Of a stretch of DNA of 64,000 nucleotides, positions 37,098 through 50,200 are shown piece after piece (positions within the stretch are counted from its first letter, which is position 1; the number at the start of each line of letters is the position of its first letter). The translations under genes and the position numbers were made by a program. The stretch lies in contig NW_019091361.1 in the NCBI RefSeq assembly GCF_001949145.1, forward strand, positions 2,114,919 to 2,178,918, given 5' to 3'. The DNA comes from Acanthaster planci (lineage: Eukaryota > Echinodermata > Asteroidea > Valvatida > Acanthasteridae). The notes under the pieces are model-generated. The model ran no database searches, had not been told where the DNA came from, and saw nothing but the letters and a program-made list of their open reading frames with translations.

Positions 37098-38055
37098 ATC
37101 ACAAGAAGTTTTGGTTGGTAACCTGATTTGTCAAGCAAGGTTTTTTTATGCTTAAATAAATTTTTCACTTAAGCAGTGCTATGAAATTGGCCCCGGGCTT
37201 TGAATGTTGCCAAACACGGTTTAAAAACAATGCTATAAAAATTTGGGAGAACTTTGGAAAAGAAACAATAGGTGTGTTTAGAACTAAATCTATTTATCAC
37301 ACGATTTATATCACGATTTCCCTCACAAACGTGTACAAATTTCTGTTCACAAGACATTGCCATTTGCTTGCAATTAAGAAGTCTACCTAAGCATGTGGGT
37401 AATTCCAGAAATCAGGGATCCATTTTTTTCAATGTACCTGTCACATCTGACATATGATTTCAGAAGTTCAGAAGACATTTTCTAATTTCCATGAGTGATG
37501 AATTAATGCAAATTACCTGCCAAACAAATAGCAACAGGTCGAAATCAATGCCGGTGAAATTTGCATGTCAAATAACAAAGGCCAGATGTAAAACGGACAC
37601 ACAAATGTCACACTTTTGGACCCCTAATTTCTGAAATTACCCATGTACGTTGCACACCTTGTTTACAGGGGTTTGGGTTTTCAAAATCTTGGCTTTGTTC
37701 CTGTCCTTGGTTTTGAGATTTAGTTCAATAAATCCATTTCCTGCTCCAGGAGTATCGCATCATCTGTTCATGAGGTCAACGTCTGGAGTACATGTACTTT
37801 CGGTTGTTTCAAACAGCAATATGTGAAACCAATAATGGAATGGAGGTACAGCTGAGTGTGAAGCCAAGATTTATGGGGCCTGTTTGTTTCACATGGATCC
37901 GAATCTGGATCAATGATTCCTTGTTGGTTCACTGACACCAGGACCAGCCCAACGGGATGGAGCAAAGTAGCATTGGGATCACTGATCATGATCCAGGTCT
38001 GTGAGAAACAAACAGGCCCATGAACTGGATAGTTACTGTACCATGCACCCTGGAC

Positions 38056-38269
38056 TTACTGGTTTGCTCCTGCATGGCGGGGGGATCCCCTCCCCCTCGG
38101 CGCCTGCCTGTAGACGACCGAGTCACGACTCTGGGCATTGTTCTCACAGCAGCGCATGATGGTGACAATTTTGATGACGTACAGGATGCCACAGAGCCAG
38201 CTGGAGCCCAGCTTGACCCAGAATGGAGGCCAGGTACGGTGAAGGGACTCCAGGGAGGCCTCCTCGGGT
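38056..38269 (-). CDS. SERINC5: SERINC5-like exon 12: last helix and C-terminal tail
   Basis: This exon encodes [20 protein letters not shown] and KIVTIMRCC, matching the last transmembrane segment and the PLCC end of SERINC5, then a further 30 polar residues rich in Arg, Gly and Asn before TAA at 38058-38056. The tail has no counterpart that I recognise. The stop overlaps a perfect donor sequence (CA|GTAAGT), so an alternative C terminus by splicing is possible. Confidence 0.75.
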
Positions 38270-41200
38270 CTTTAAGAGGGGGTGAAGGGCAGAAAAGTAC
38301 TTTGAGCTTCTGAGGCATCTTCCAGAATGTTCAATTGTGACCTTTGGTGCAATTTTGAAATCTACCCGAAATCGTGGGGAGAATTTGTTACACATAAAAA
38401 TGCAACACTGACTTTATGGGCGACTTCAAATTTCCCAGAGTAAATTGATATCGATGCAAATCATTAAAACTGGCCACAGCATAATGCAGATCTTCCAATG
38501 GGAAACTTTGAATGCCTTCTCCACTACACCGTGTGTATGAACATACTTCTGCGGTGTACATGTACCAACCAAAGATGGCCGTCTTACCTGTACCAGTTGG
38601 TGAGGGTCATCATGACATACAGAGATGCTAGTGCCAAGGTCAGGTGGAAGAAAGAGTAGCTGTAGATGACGCCATCTCTCTCGTTGTGGATCAGACCCCA
38701 ACTCTTATTCTGTGGGTGGGATGATCCTTCTGCAGACCAATCAGGAAGAGGCGAAGACTGATTTGTGTTTCCGTGCAAAAATGCAATGCCAATTGGTTAC
38801 ATAACCACAACCAGTGTTAACATTGACACAGTGAAACCTGGAAGACCAAGTTTTTTTTTCAGACCATATCTCGATTGTTCCATGTCTGATCTTTTTGAAG
38901 CTCGGCGTACATGAAAACACATTCACTGATCTGAAATTTACAACCCAAGGATGATGTTGGGGACAAAAGGTGTTTTTTTCAGGTGGACAGGAAGATAGCA
39001 TTAATGCCAATTAGCAACAGTGTGGAAATGCAACAGAATACACGTATCCAAATCACTGTGCACAGTTAAGATTAAGAAGATGACTTACCCTCTTTGTGGC
39101 TTGTGGATGAAGAGCAACACCAGCACATGCTAGAACTAGCTTTTGGTCGTGGTGCGGCAGCCTGAAAAGATCGTTGGAAAAAGTTGTTTCACTAGTGTCG
39201 GAGAATTCAATCCTCCAAAAGGTTTTCTTTGGCTGCATATCAAGCAGTAACTTTTATCTGCTAAAGAATCTGCTTTATGTTATAATATATGTAGTCAACA
39301 TATGGGGAAAAAAGGCTTTTTCTAATTAATGTTCTCTTCATTTTCTCTTAAAACTATTATCTTGCCATTCCCAGGTTTCATAGACAATCTGAAATGATGC
39401 GTACCACGGTAAATTTACACCAAACATCAACTTTCACCTCTTTGAGATCTGCTAAACTTCAGTACCCATAAACATCAGGAAACACGGAACAGAGCTGATG
39501 CAATTATTGATTCTAAGATGAATTGTCTCAAAACTTGCCTCACAGTTTCAAGGCAAATGAAAATGGATGAGAAAATGCAACTGGACCAACCTTTCTAACA
39601 CAGGTTTTGTTCTGTCAAATGAGTCGATTGCAGCAAAGTCATTCAAATAAATCCGCATGTCAAATAGTTAGTTCTCAGGCAATTCCATGCAAAGTGGAAA
39701 GCTACCATTCATTTATCAAACTCATTATTATTTGTACAGTGTAACTAATCATAAAGAAAAGAATTGCTAGTGGACATAATAGCGCCATTACTTTACTTCC
39801 AATTTTATTATATTTATTTCCACTTTTCTCTTATTTTCTTCTTTTTTTTTCTGAGGTTAGTAATGGCATGCCAAATTTTCACCTACACATGGAATTGCCC
39901 CTGTGCAAATCAAATACCAAGCAAGTTACATGCACTCACTCGCTGGCTTCTGCCATTAACGCTAGAGCCAGTGAAGTTGAGGGCAGTCCCTGCAGACCGA
40001 ACACTGCAGGCAACAGAACCAAAGCGGGCAATAGAATTCAATCGTATACAAGGCAACAGAAAAGCATGCACAGACACCACTGCAAATAGAAAAGCAGAGT
40101 TTACCATTACTGTACATGGGTGTCCCCACGTGGGGGGGGGGGATTGCCAGAGGTGCATCCCCTCCCTGGAAAATAAAAATGAAAAAAGGAAGTACAAGCG
40201 AAAGAAACTCCCCCCCCAGTGGAAAGGGAACAAAAATAACTAACGTGCTTTGAAACACCACAGAAATGATCTCTTTTCCAGGATGCTTGTTGAGATGCTG
40301 TTGATGAGTGATTTGTCCCCCACCACTCCTGGAAAACACACCCATGTTACTGCAGGAGAACTGCAAACTTAGACTTGGCTCCAGCCTAAGTTAATGATTG
40401 GTTCACGTGTGCTTTTGAGAGCAAGACTGGAGTTCAATTTCCCAAATCAATCATGACACTGGACCTCATTGCAAAACCCACATCTGCAGATTTAGACAGG
40501 AGCATTTTCCACTGTTCCAGGAACCAGGCATACTGCAGCTTTGTCAAAGGTCAGAGGGGGGGAAGCTCCCCTAATAACCACATGTAAAGGGAAGCTGAAC
40601 AGGTGGTGTACATGTCAGTTGCAACAAAACCAAGAAAAATTTGACCGGAGAGGGACTCAAAACGACATAGCATGAGTACCTTAGTGGGGAAGTGCTGATG
40701 CACTTTTGTGACAGTACTGATTTTGGGGTCAATTTTGCTTCGCTGCATCAAAATCGAGCAAACAAACAACACCCCAACAACTGAACAAAAAACAAAACAG
40801 TAATAGACCGTATTCACGGCCCCCCCAATTTCAGTCATATTCCCCAACATAGTGTATTTATCGGGAAATGTTAAATTCAAAGAACCAGACTATATTCTAC
40901 GATTTCATTCCGACCCCTAAAATCACCTGGTACCATCCCATTACGCGTTGAAAGTTTATACTGTACTTAAGGAATACGACTGAAATTAGGGATGCTGCAA
41001 ATACGGTCTATTCTGTTCTCCTGCCCATGAGAAATAGGACAAGTACCTAACCACTTGTACAGCTTTACTGCTCTCAATGTGATGCAAACACTATTTTTGT
41101 TAGTGGCAAAAATCAAAAGCTATTCAGGAAAGATCACACAAGGAAATAAAAAAATATCAGCAAAAATAAAGACTTTCTAATCTGATAGGTCAGAGAAAAA

Positions 41201-44200
41201 TTCACTTCCACGTGCAAACTATAAATTGCTGAGGACCATGTCATGTGCAGTTGGAACATCGTTTCTGCAACACGTCTGTTCCTTGTGTGACCTGCTGGGT
41301 TGAACTGAATTATGCATGCTTTCAAGACATGCTACATGTATATCAAGCTGCCTACATACACGTGATGGGTTAGTGTGTTTCATTTGAGGGTGATCAGTTG
41401 AATCTGTAGGCCGTACCTACCATCCATCCACTATTTATTCAATGAAATGCACGTGTGACCAAACCTTACAAAATGAAGCATAAGTTCCGAGAGCTGCTGG
41501 ATTTTTTTTCACAATTTCAATAGCGAAAGCTGTCAAACAGTTTCACATTCATATCTCCATCTGCCCATGCAGATAAAATCAATCTACATGTATACATACA
41601 TGTGAGATGTTTTAAAAGTGCTCTTGTAAGCACATTGTTTCAAAGGTCCTCATTTTGGAGGATCCAGCTAAACAACATTCCTGTTTTATTCCAAGTTGTG
41701 TGTTGAGTAATTTTACAGTGACAAGGAAAAGCAACAAGCACCAACTCAAAGCCAGTCAAGCTTTGTTCTTCTTTCAGGTTTTGTTTAGATGAGGACACTT
41801 CCACTAAGTGTCCAGAGGGTTTAAATCTATGTATTAAAAAGGGTTGCAGATTAAACGTCCAATGAAAACAAATTATCTTGGCACAGCATAGACTAAATAA
41901 CCCGCGTACCTTCACCTCTGCATTGCATCTGAAAGATAAGAAATTGCTCCAGAAAGGTGCATATGAGATTGGAAGCTAAATTGCAGTTGATATTCCTCAT
42001 TTCCCAAGAGCATCCAGAATTACCAATTATGGTATTAAGCTGGTATTACAACATTTTAATCATTCACTGATTTTACAAAACTATTTTCGAGCCTTCTTAA
42101 AGACAATGAGAGGTTGTGCAGCATTGTGTTAATAGAAACTGGAAAGCTGGCAAATTCAGTATCAGGCGCTTGACTTCAACAATGCACTTGTTAGACTGGA
42201 GACAAGCAAGCAATCAAGCAACACATTGACCATGCCATGCATAACAGGCACAGAGGGGAGTTTGCTGTGTGTGGCTGTCTTACACTTTGTCTGCCTGGCT
42301 TGTGATTGCTTCTCCTATGCGACATGCTAGTCCAAAGGCTAAAAAAAATCAAGTGGCAGAAAATGCAGTAATACATTTACTCAACATATTTATATTAACT
42401 GTTTATCAAGGATCTTCAGAAAGAGACCAATTATTGTAAGAACTACTGATGATTGATTACCAAAGCATTCCGAATTCTATGCTACACCTGCTTCAGATCA
42501 AACTTGCCAGAGGATAATAAGATTTTAAAACGCACACTTCGGGGAATGATCACGAAATTGACAGGAAGTCTAAATCATACACGAATACTTGAGCATTAGT
42601 ACTTTGCCCTTCTATTTTTAACCCTAACCCTCCTGAATCCTTCACCTGTTGGAGGATTGAGGAGGGTTAGGGTTAAAACACACAATGATGCAGAACCGGT
42701 TAATGAGCATAATACATGTGTCATGTGTTATCAAAACACCTTCAGTCACGCATGACTGATGGCCTCATTATTATTATAGGAATTAAGGTTGGACGGATTA
42801 CAAAAAAGGAGCCGTATTCCTGCAGAAGGCTCACAGAAAAAGAAATCCCATGTGACCGTGGGAGCAGAAGGCCAAATTGAGCTCACCATGCATACAGCAC
42901 CATGCCAAGCAACAAAATGGCCGCCACCATCGCATTAACCAGCTCCGTGTACATGCTGTTCATGATGAAGGTCGAAGCAAAGCCGCTGCCCAGACCACAA
43001 GTGACATAGGTTGTGTTGTAAACGCTGTGGGTCCCGTTATCAACCAGTAGGCTTTTGACTGCATGCAGACAAATGGTAACAACAGATCGAGGCTGGGTCT
43101 GAAGTACTTGGCTGTGGCTAATTGCACGCGCATGACATTGTAACAATACATGCTGCAAGAATTTAAATTCCTTTTGAGAGTCAACATTTAGTCTCCGTTC
43201 TGACTCGACCCATTTTACGTCACCTTCTTCCCCAACTTCTCATAAGAATTGTACAGCGTTCTCGTGGACAAGAACTCACCAGACAGACACTTGAAAATAT
43301 TCAGATAAGAATCGTACAAAGTTTCACAGGGCAACCCTGACCTGGGGATGGCCCCTGCGGCAAACAGGCCAGACAGTGGGGACAAGGTTGAACCAAATTC
43401 AACCTTTAGAAGCTGCTTGAATGCTTTTTTTTTAATGTGTGGGGAATGATTTCAATTATGAGGCTTCAAATCACACTGTAGTCGTGTGGTGCTGCAAATA
43501 GACAGGTGCATAACAAACAAATTATGTGTATTGGGAAATGGTGGTACACTTTGCTATGAACTGCTCCCATCAGAACAACTTGAACTTTGAAAAAACCCAC
43601 AAGGCACATATGTGTTTCACTGATTTTGAACAGTCAACATGGCTTACCTTCCACTGGCGGTTCAACTAGAAGTGCAGACCAGGTCAAGTACATGATGTAG
43701 GCTGACACAATGGATGCCTGCAGGAGACCACCTCGTGGATGACCTGTCATGAACAATTTATTCCACCTTCATGTACATGTATATGAGCTCCTTAAAAGCA
43801 TATTTGTCAAAACCAACAGTGCCGAGCCAAATTCCCTCCTCCACAGCAAGAGTGTTACAAATTGTGAAAAATATTTTCATCCCAAAAACAGAAAGTTCAA
43901 TTATTTGGGCTTTATCAGAAATGGAAACTCAGCATTTTTCTACCTGAGGGGTAAGCAATGTGCTAGGAATATCACATGCCTCACTGGTGTAAAAAAAAAG
44001 GCTGTTCCACATCTCATCAGCCACAGTTGTTACAAGTGTGTATCCAAAAGGCCTTGGCATGTCAGTACCCAGCTGCATTACAACGCGTGTGGCATTTCAA
44101 TTCAGGATGTCATCCACTAAAAGGCAGAAGCTACTCTTTTATCACACTGTAGCACAGAAACCCCAAAACACAGTTTGATTACCCACTTTTTGGCAGGCAG

Positions 44201-47200
44201 GGCATGATGGAGAAGACACTGACGAATATGCAGAGTACGAAACTCAGACAGGAGAAGAGGATGTTACGGACGCACTCCGCTCCGGCAGCAAAGTAATGGA
44301 GAAGAAAGACCAGCATCCCGACGGAGACGGCATAGAAGAGAACTATGAAGAAGACCAAGGCTGCAAAGAGAAAGGAGGACATGATTGGGCCCGTTAATAT
44401 TAATGTAGTGACCTGTAATTTATTGCCCTTAACTTATTGCACGGAAAACTACACATCTAATTAGTTATGCAGCCCAGAAACCACTTTACGCTTTCCATGA
44501 CCCATGCCAGAACATCCACCGTAGCAAACAGCTCTTTTGAAATCATGAGTCATGTCCCATTGAGGCCATACCCTTTAACTGACATCTAAGCATGAATTAA
44601 CAAAGTCAGTGAACATAGTTTTACTTGTGTTCCATGGGTAGTCCTGATGGTTTGCTTTAGTTTGGGTTGGGAGTGATGCGTAATCACACTTTTTATGAAT
44701 GGCAGAGCAATATGTTCAGAATCACTTTGAACAGTGCCTTGTGGCCTGTGGGTGTTGGTCTTTCAAGAACTCTCTAGCTTGTGGCCTTTTCGCCGCTGAT
44801 CAAGCAACGCCCAGGTAAGAAAGTTTTGCTCCAAAATTCCTCACTCTTCGTACCTTTTTCTGTTAGGAACCCTCACAGAGCTTATCATCATCATGACTGC
44901 TGATTATCATGGATCAGTTGGTCTTATACGTAAGGATAATGGGATTTTCATTCATTTTTGAGTGGTTTTATAATTGTAGTGTTTGGATTCTTTTGTGGTA
45001 GATTGCTGTGTCCCATACGTTATATACACGTACATACACAGTGCATGTCGCGTTGCATTTACACTGGGCATGGTGTACACAGCAGGCCTCGTGTGTGTGA
45101 CATCACACTGTGCACAGAACTCACCTACATACCACAACACCGACCCATTGTTGTCAATCTTCATTGACCTGCATGTACATGTTTGAAAAACAGAACAAAA
45201 AAAAAAGATTGATTTTACCACACATGTCAGTATCTCACTGAAAACTCCAGACAAACAGGAAGGACTTTGCAATGGATCTTTATCATCATGCTGCCATTTT
45301 TGTCTTGCCCCTGTATACCAAATGACAATAGTAACACAACTTTACCTATGGATAAAAGGAAGCAGACTATTGTTTCTTCCAGCTTAGTACACTGCTTTCA
45401 ATGGAGAAAAACAAGATGGCTGCCTCATGATCTTCAATAATTTTGTTTATAAATACTACACGGTGATAGTATTGAAAATGCCTCCAGGAGAGACACTTGG
45501 GTCCATGTATATGTGCTGAAAGGCTATCGCAATTAAGATTCATTTTAATTCAGATAAGGATCTAAAAGACACACAGCATATTAAATACACAAAGTCTTTT
45601 TCCATTCACGCTGTGCGAGCATAAGATGAATAAGGACTGTGGCAAAATTGTGTCACTTGAGACCGGACTTCAGAGGCAAACATTTTAGAATTCTACCAAA
45701 CGTTCAGTCTGAAATCACTCAAAATCAATCAACTCGTTTTAAGGCGTGCGATCGCACTCTTACACCATTGCACACCTAAAAGCTTCCCAAAAAGTGCGAA
45801 TGATTGCATGTCCGGAAACATCCCTGAGTGTTTTTCCCACACGCCTGCAATTTACAAATCATAAGTACTGTAGAAATTTCCTTTTTTAACAGATCTACGC
45901 AAACAGAAAGCGACTTTACTGGATAAAGTTTTGAAGAAATTCTAAAAAATCAAACTCATGACATCTTACATGCACACAGATGTGTACATACCATGGGGGG
46001 GTCTCTTGGGAAATTAAAGTGTTTGAGCTCTGTGACCTCAAATAGACTATTTTTTCCTTGTAGCCTGAATGGATGTCAACTTCAAAGGGCAACTTGACTG
46101 TTTTCATCCCATAAAAAGATAAAAGGTTCAACAACCCTAATTTCTGATAGGCAGGAAATCCATGAAACAATAGGCTGGAAACCTTAGCAGCAGGAAATAA
46201 CCACAATTTTTATTAAAAAAATATAAATGTAGTGTGATCAGGGAAGTGATAGTTAATTGGTTATGGGATGTGATTTGTGTTTATCTTCCAACATGTATTT
46301 TGCCTTTTGGTTTCGGGTTTGTACCATTCTCTTTTGCTTTATTTTTGTTTCGATGATGGCTTGTCTGCACAGGTAAAGAAAATGCATTCCTTTTGTTTTG
46401 ATTATATTTTTTGTAGCTCATCTTGACCAAATCCCACACATTTTGCAAACACACACAGTTTTTCTGCATTTTGGTCACTCAATCAGACTTGGAAGACTAT
46501 GATATCGAATCATAACTTCATGTGACATGCCATCAAAGTTGTAGTTTTGCAGTTCTGTATATATCTCCTGAACCACAAATTCAACTGGGTTAAAACTTGG
46601 CGTACACCCAATGGACGAGCAATTTGGCTGATGTCTTGATAACATCATTTTGAATTTTTTCGTCACTTGTTTTATTTTTCTAATGTTTAGATATTTTCAA
46701 AATGTCTTTGGCAAGACCTTTGATAATTCAAGTATGTAATTTATACATTTTTGTGATGTCACGATGACATAATCAAATCATCATATTCCCAAGACTGAGG
46801 CTTTTCACTCTACATGCCACGTAGCAAATGCACATATAACAAGGGAATTTTTTAACCTTGTAATTGCAGAACAAACCTATGTTCTTTTCAGACACAGATC
46901 TCAGCTTTCGTTTCTTTCTCCATTTTTATTTTCTTTTTTCATTTTCACTCTGCCTAGTTTATCAACCCTCCTGCTGACGAGACAGGGCCATTTTTAGCAC
47001 ATCCAAAGACATTCTTTAAGGTCGTGGGCAGCGTTACCATTTCTTATTCCACGTGTGGGCAAAATCCAGCAGCATCCAGAGCTGCATGAAGATGAAGACA
47101 GCAGCTCCGGCAAAGCCGATGTACAGCCCCACGCTCAGCATGATGTCTGAGATGGGCAGGAAGAATGACCCCACCACCAGGCCAACCATCACAGGCACCT

Positions 47201-50200
47201 TGTAGAACCAGCACCTGGTGACACAAAGATGCGATGAGGATCTTGGAAGCAAAGATTTTAACTTGGGGTGTACATGGGTGGCTCTGGGACACCTTACAGA
47301 CTAATGCGCTGACAGAGTCTAGATCTTTCATCTTTCACCGATCAATGTACAGGACTTTTTTTCTTCACCAACCTGTAGGATTACTTTACAATGTTTTATA
47401 ATGTTCACCTTTTGAATATGTAATTTCATAAATCCAATCTGAGACTGCAAGGGGCACTTACTCTAGTGCCCCATGCATAAACATGTGGATTTACAAATAT
47501 TGCTTTAAGTTATCATATGTATTTACAATGTTCTGACAGTTTTTATATGTAGATGTATGCATGCTTTTAGTTTCTAGTATCATAATTCCAATATTCTTGA
47601 ACTCTAAATGCCTTGGGTATGGAAACAACATGATCCAATTAAAGTTTCAATTAAGCAACCTTCTGCATTTCCATAACTTATCAGAGAACGCCGGTGTCTT
47701 TCCACGTTTTCTTCATGTAGGAATAGTAACTTTCCCTGGCGTCATTTGCCTTCCCTATTTTAGGATCCTTAAACCTGATAGAGTAACGAAGTGCGAGACG
47801 GTGAACCAGAAAGTGCAGTGCAAATGAATGGAGTACACGTGTGTGTTTCTTTACATGCTGGTTCTCTTGCTAATGCCTTGTACACACATAAGCGTGCGTG
47901 TGACATATTCATTTGGGTACCCTACTGCAAGCAAGCCATTTTCCCAGAAATGACAGAAAGATGTCTTCAGATTTTCAAGATGACACAGAAAAATGGCTTT
48001 AAGAAACAAGGCCATATTTGAATCTAGAAAGTATACCATCATTGTGAACTCAGAAACATAGATGGTCACACTAACACTCTATTCAATCCTTGTTTTTCAC
48101 CACCAATAACTTTTATCCAGATGCCAAACTGACTGATATATCAAAACTGATGAGCCCAGTTTGTTTTGTTTTATCAAGCTTTACAAGACTCACTTTGTAG
48201 GATCAGATCACCACCCCAGGTTCTGAAGTTCCAGCTCTGCCAGTGCTAAACAACTGATACAATCTATTCTACTATACCCATTGTGTATTGCAGCTCTCCA
48301 TGACTTGCTAGTCCTGATACCAACAGTTATGCCGAGCATCGCAAAGAAGAATACCGCCATGGAGAAGCATACTCTGTACACAGAGGCATAACCGGTGAGC
48401 CTCATGCAACCTTCGCCAGCCCCGATGGTGCGACAAAATTCGATCAACTTGGGGTACTGGTGGTGGAAAGAACAGAACAAAGTATGGTGGCAAAGTGATG
48501 TGAATGCTGGGTAAATTTACTAACACTGAGATTGGGCACAGATTTTAGCATGAATCACCGTCCTGAAATCCTAACAACTACATTTAAATCTTGTTACCTT
48601 GAAGATTTCCACACCCGTGTGGTGTTTAGAGGTGTACATGCACATCTACAATCAGCCACTGGAATCATCATCAATTTACACGGTTCAATTTTGACACTGA
48701 TTTCTTTTTTAAGAATTAATTACACGTACACACTCATACAATGTACACAGTGCAATGGCAAAATTGAAAGTGAGTGCAAATGAACTTGTGGTTTTTAAAA
48801 GTTTGAACATTTTCCAATTTGCAAAGCGATGGCCTTGTACTTTAGTACATATAGACTAATCCGATTAGACGCCATATTCTTCAGCTTGACGCTTGCGTGC
48901 ATTTGGCAAATTACGACACCTTGTTGGTCGAAGAGGCCTGTAACGCGCACGTACCACCTGTTCATGAGCGTTGTGCCGCCGCAGTAATGGCTTCTAATTC
49001 TGGTAGTCAAATTACACTATACATGTATGTCACAACCACACATGTACATGTGGGTCTCACCAAGTGCACACTTCAATGAAGTATTGAACTATTTGCAACA
49101 TCTGACTGATTTCACCACCACAAGTTTACGAAATCCTTTGATGACTTTATTCTGGGTACAAAAAATCTGACTTCATTTTACATTCTATGGACATGAGTCA
49201 TCAATGAGTCAACAGAACACTGTTGTTCACATTTTTCCCTCCATTTTTGCAAAATAAATATTTACAATTTTATTCAATTTTTTTTTTACTTACTTTAGGA
49301 AGTTCCTGAGCCACAGTCTCTGACACAAATGCGCATGACAGCACAAAGCCGATGACAAAGAACACTGCATACAGAATTCTGGTGCTTGTGGATTCTCGGA
49401 CAGGAGCACAAACACATGCACAAGATGAACCTTTAAAGCAGCAATTTATCTGTCAAAACGAGTCAGGAATAGATTGTCAACTTTCAATGCTGATTGTTTT
49501 CAACAATATTAATGATGCATGTTTGGAACAATCGTGATTCAATTTTTTCTGTGCGCGGGTATTCCATACCGGCAACAAGTACATGTGTACCTCATGTAGG
49601 GAAATCAGATTACCCAGTGCAGTTGGAAATAATCAAGACGCAGCGTATCACTGTTAACTTAAGGGGCCTGTTGCTTTTGTTATGCATCAATTATACTATT
49701 AGTCATACAATTACTGTATGTTGATCTCAACAATACGGTCACAAATGAACAAACTGAGCATCAATAAACGACAACCACACCTAAGTTGCTAACGTAGCTC
49801 GTTACTGTTTGGTCGAAGGAATGTCCTCAAAACACATTTTTCCTCAAATACTTTTCAAAAATTCAAGTAACACATGGTCAGTATAATTTGAATTCAGGTC
49901 AGAACAATCGCATTCGAGTTGGTTAATGTGATGTGACCTGCGAAAGCTTTGTCATTTTGGTGCATATCAACTTCACATTGATCTGGACACTCTCCCGTTT
50001 TCAAAACCATGAAAACTGTTTAATTTGTGATTCTAGACAACCTAGTTTGATGTTGTAGACAACCAAGAGTCATCAATGTAATATATCTGAAAATGAAAGT
50101 CTGTCCATATTAATTTGAAAAATGCATCCAAATGACAAAGCACACCATGTGAAGGGTTTTCACATATCACATCACAAGTATCATTTTTAAATCCTATTGT

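Larger units (their letters stand above)
28315..38055. other. Intergenic region between convergent ADAMTSL5-like and SERINC5-like genes
   Basis: This stretch contains the 3' untranslated regions of both flanking genes and otherwise repeats. No recognisable exon was found on either strand; open frames are short or run through Ns. It holds a GAA/A-rich tract (about 31441-31466), a 22-bp tandem duplication at 32753-32797, the satellite cluster at 35397-36440 and an ATT-tailed element end at 36760-37097. Confidence 0.6.

Noticed and set aside
39764-40243. 159-codon plus-strand open frame
   Set aside because: It begins in T-rich DNA, has no known motif, and lies antisense in an intron of the SERINC5-like gene.
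41910-41928. 19-base candidate SERINC5-like exon (acceptor CTTTCAG, donor GTACGC, minus strand)
   Set aside because: It has good splice sites, but including it would break the reading phase between exon 9 and the well-supported exon 10 at 39089-39161, and its residues match nothing in the family.
43749-44120. 123-codon plus-strand open frame
   Set aside because: Antisense within a SERINC5-like intron, with no domain or codon pattern supporting it.
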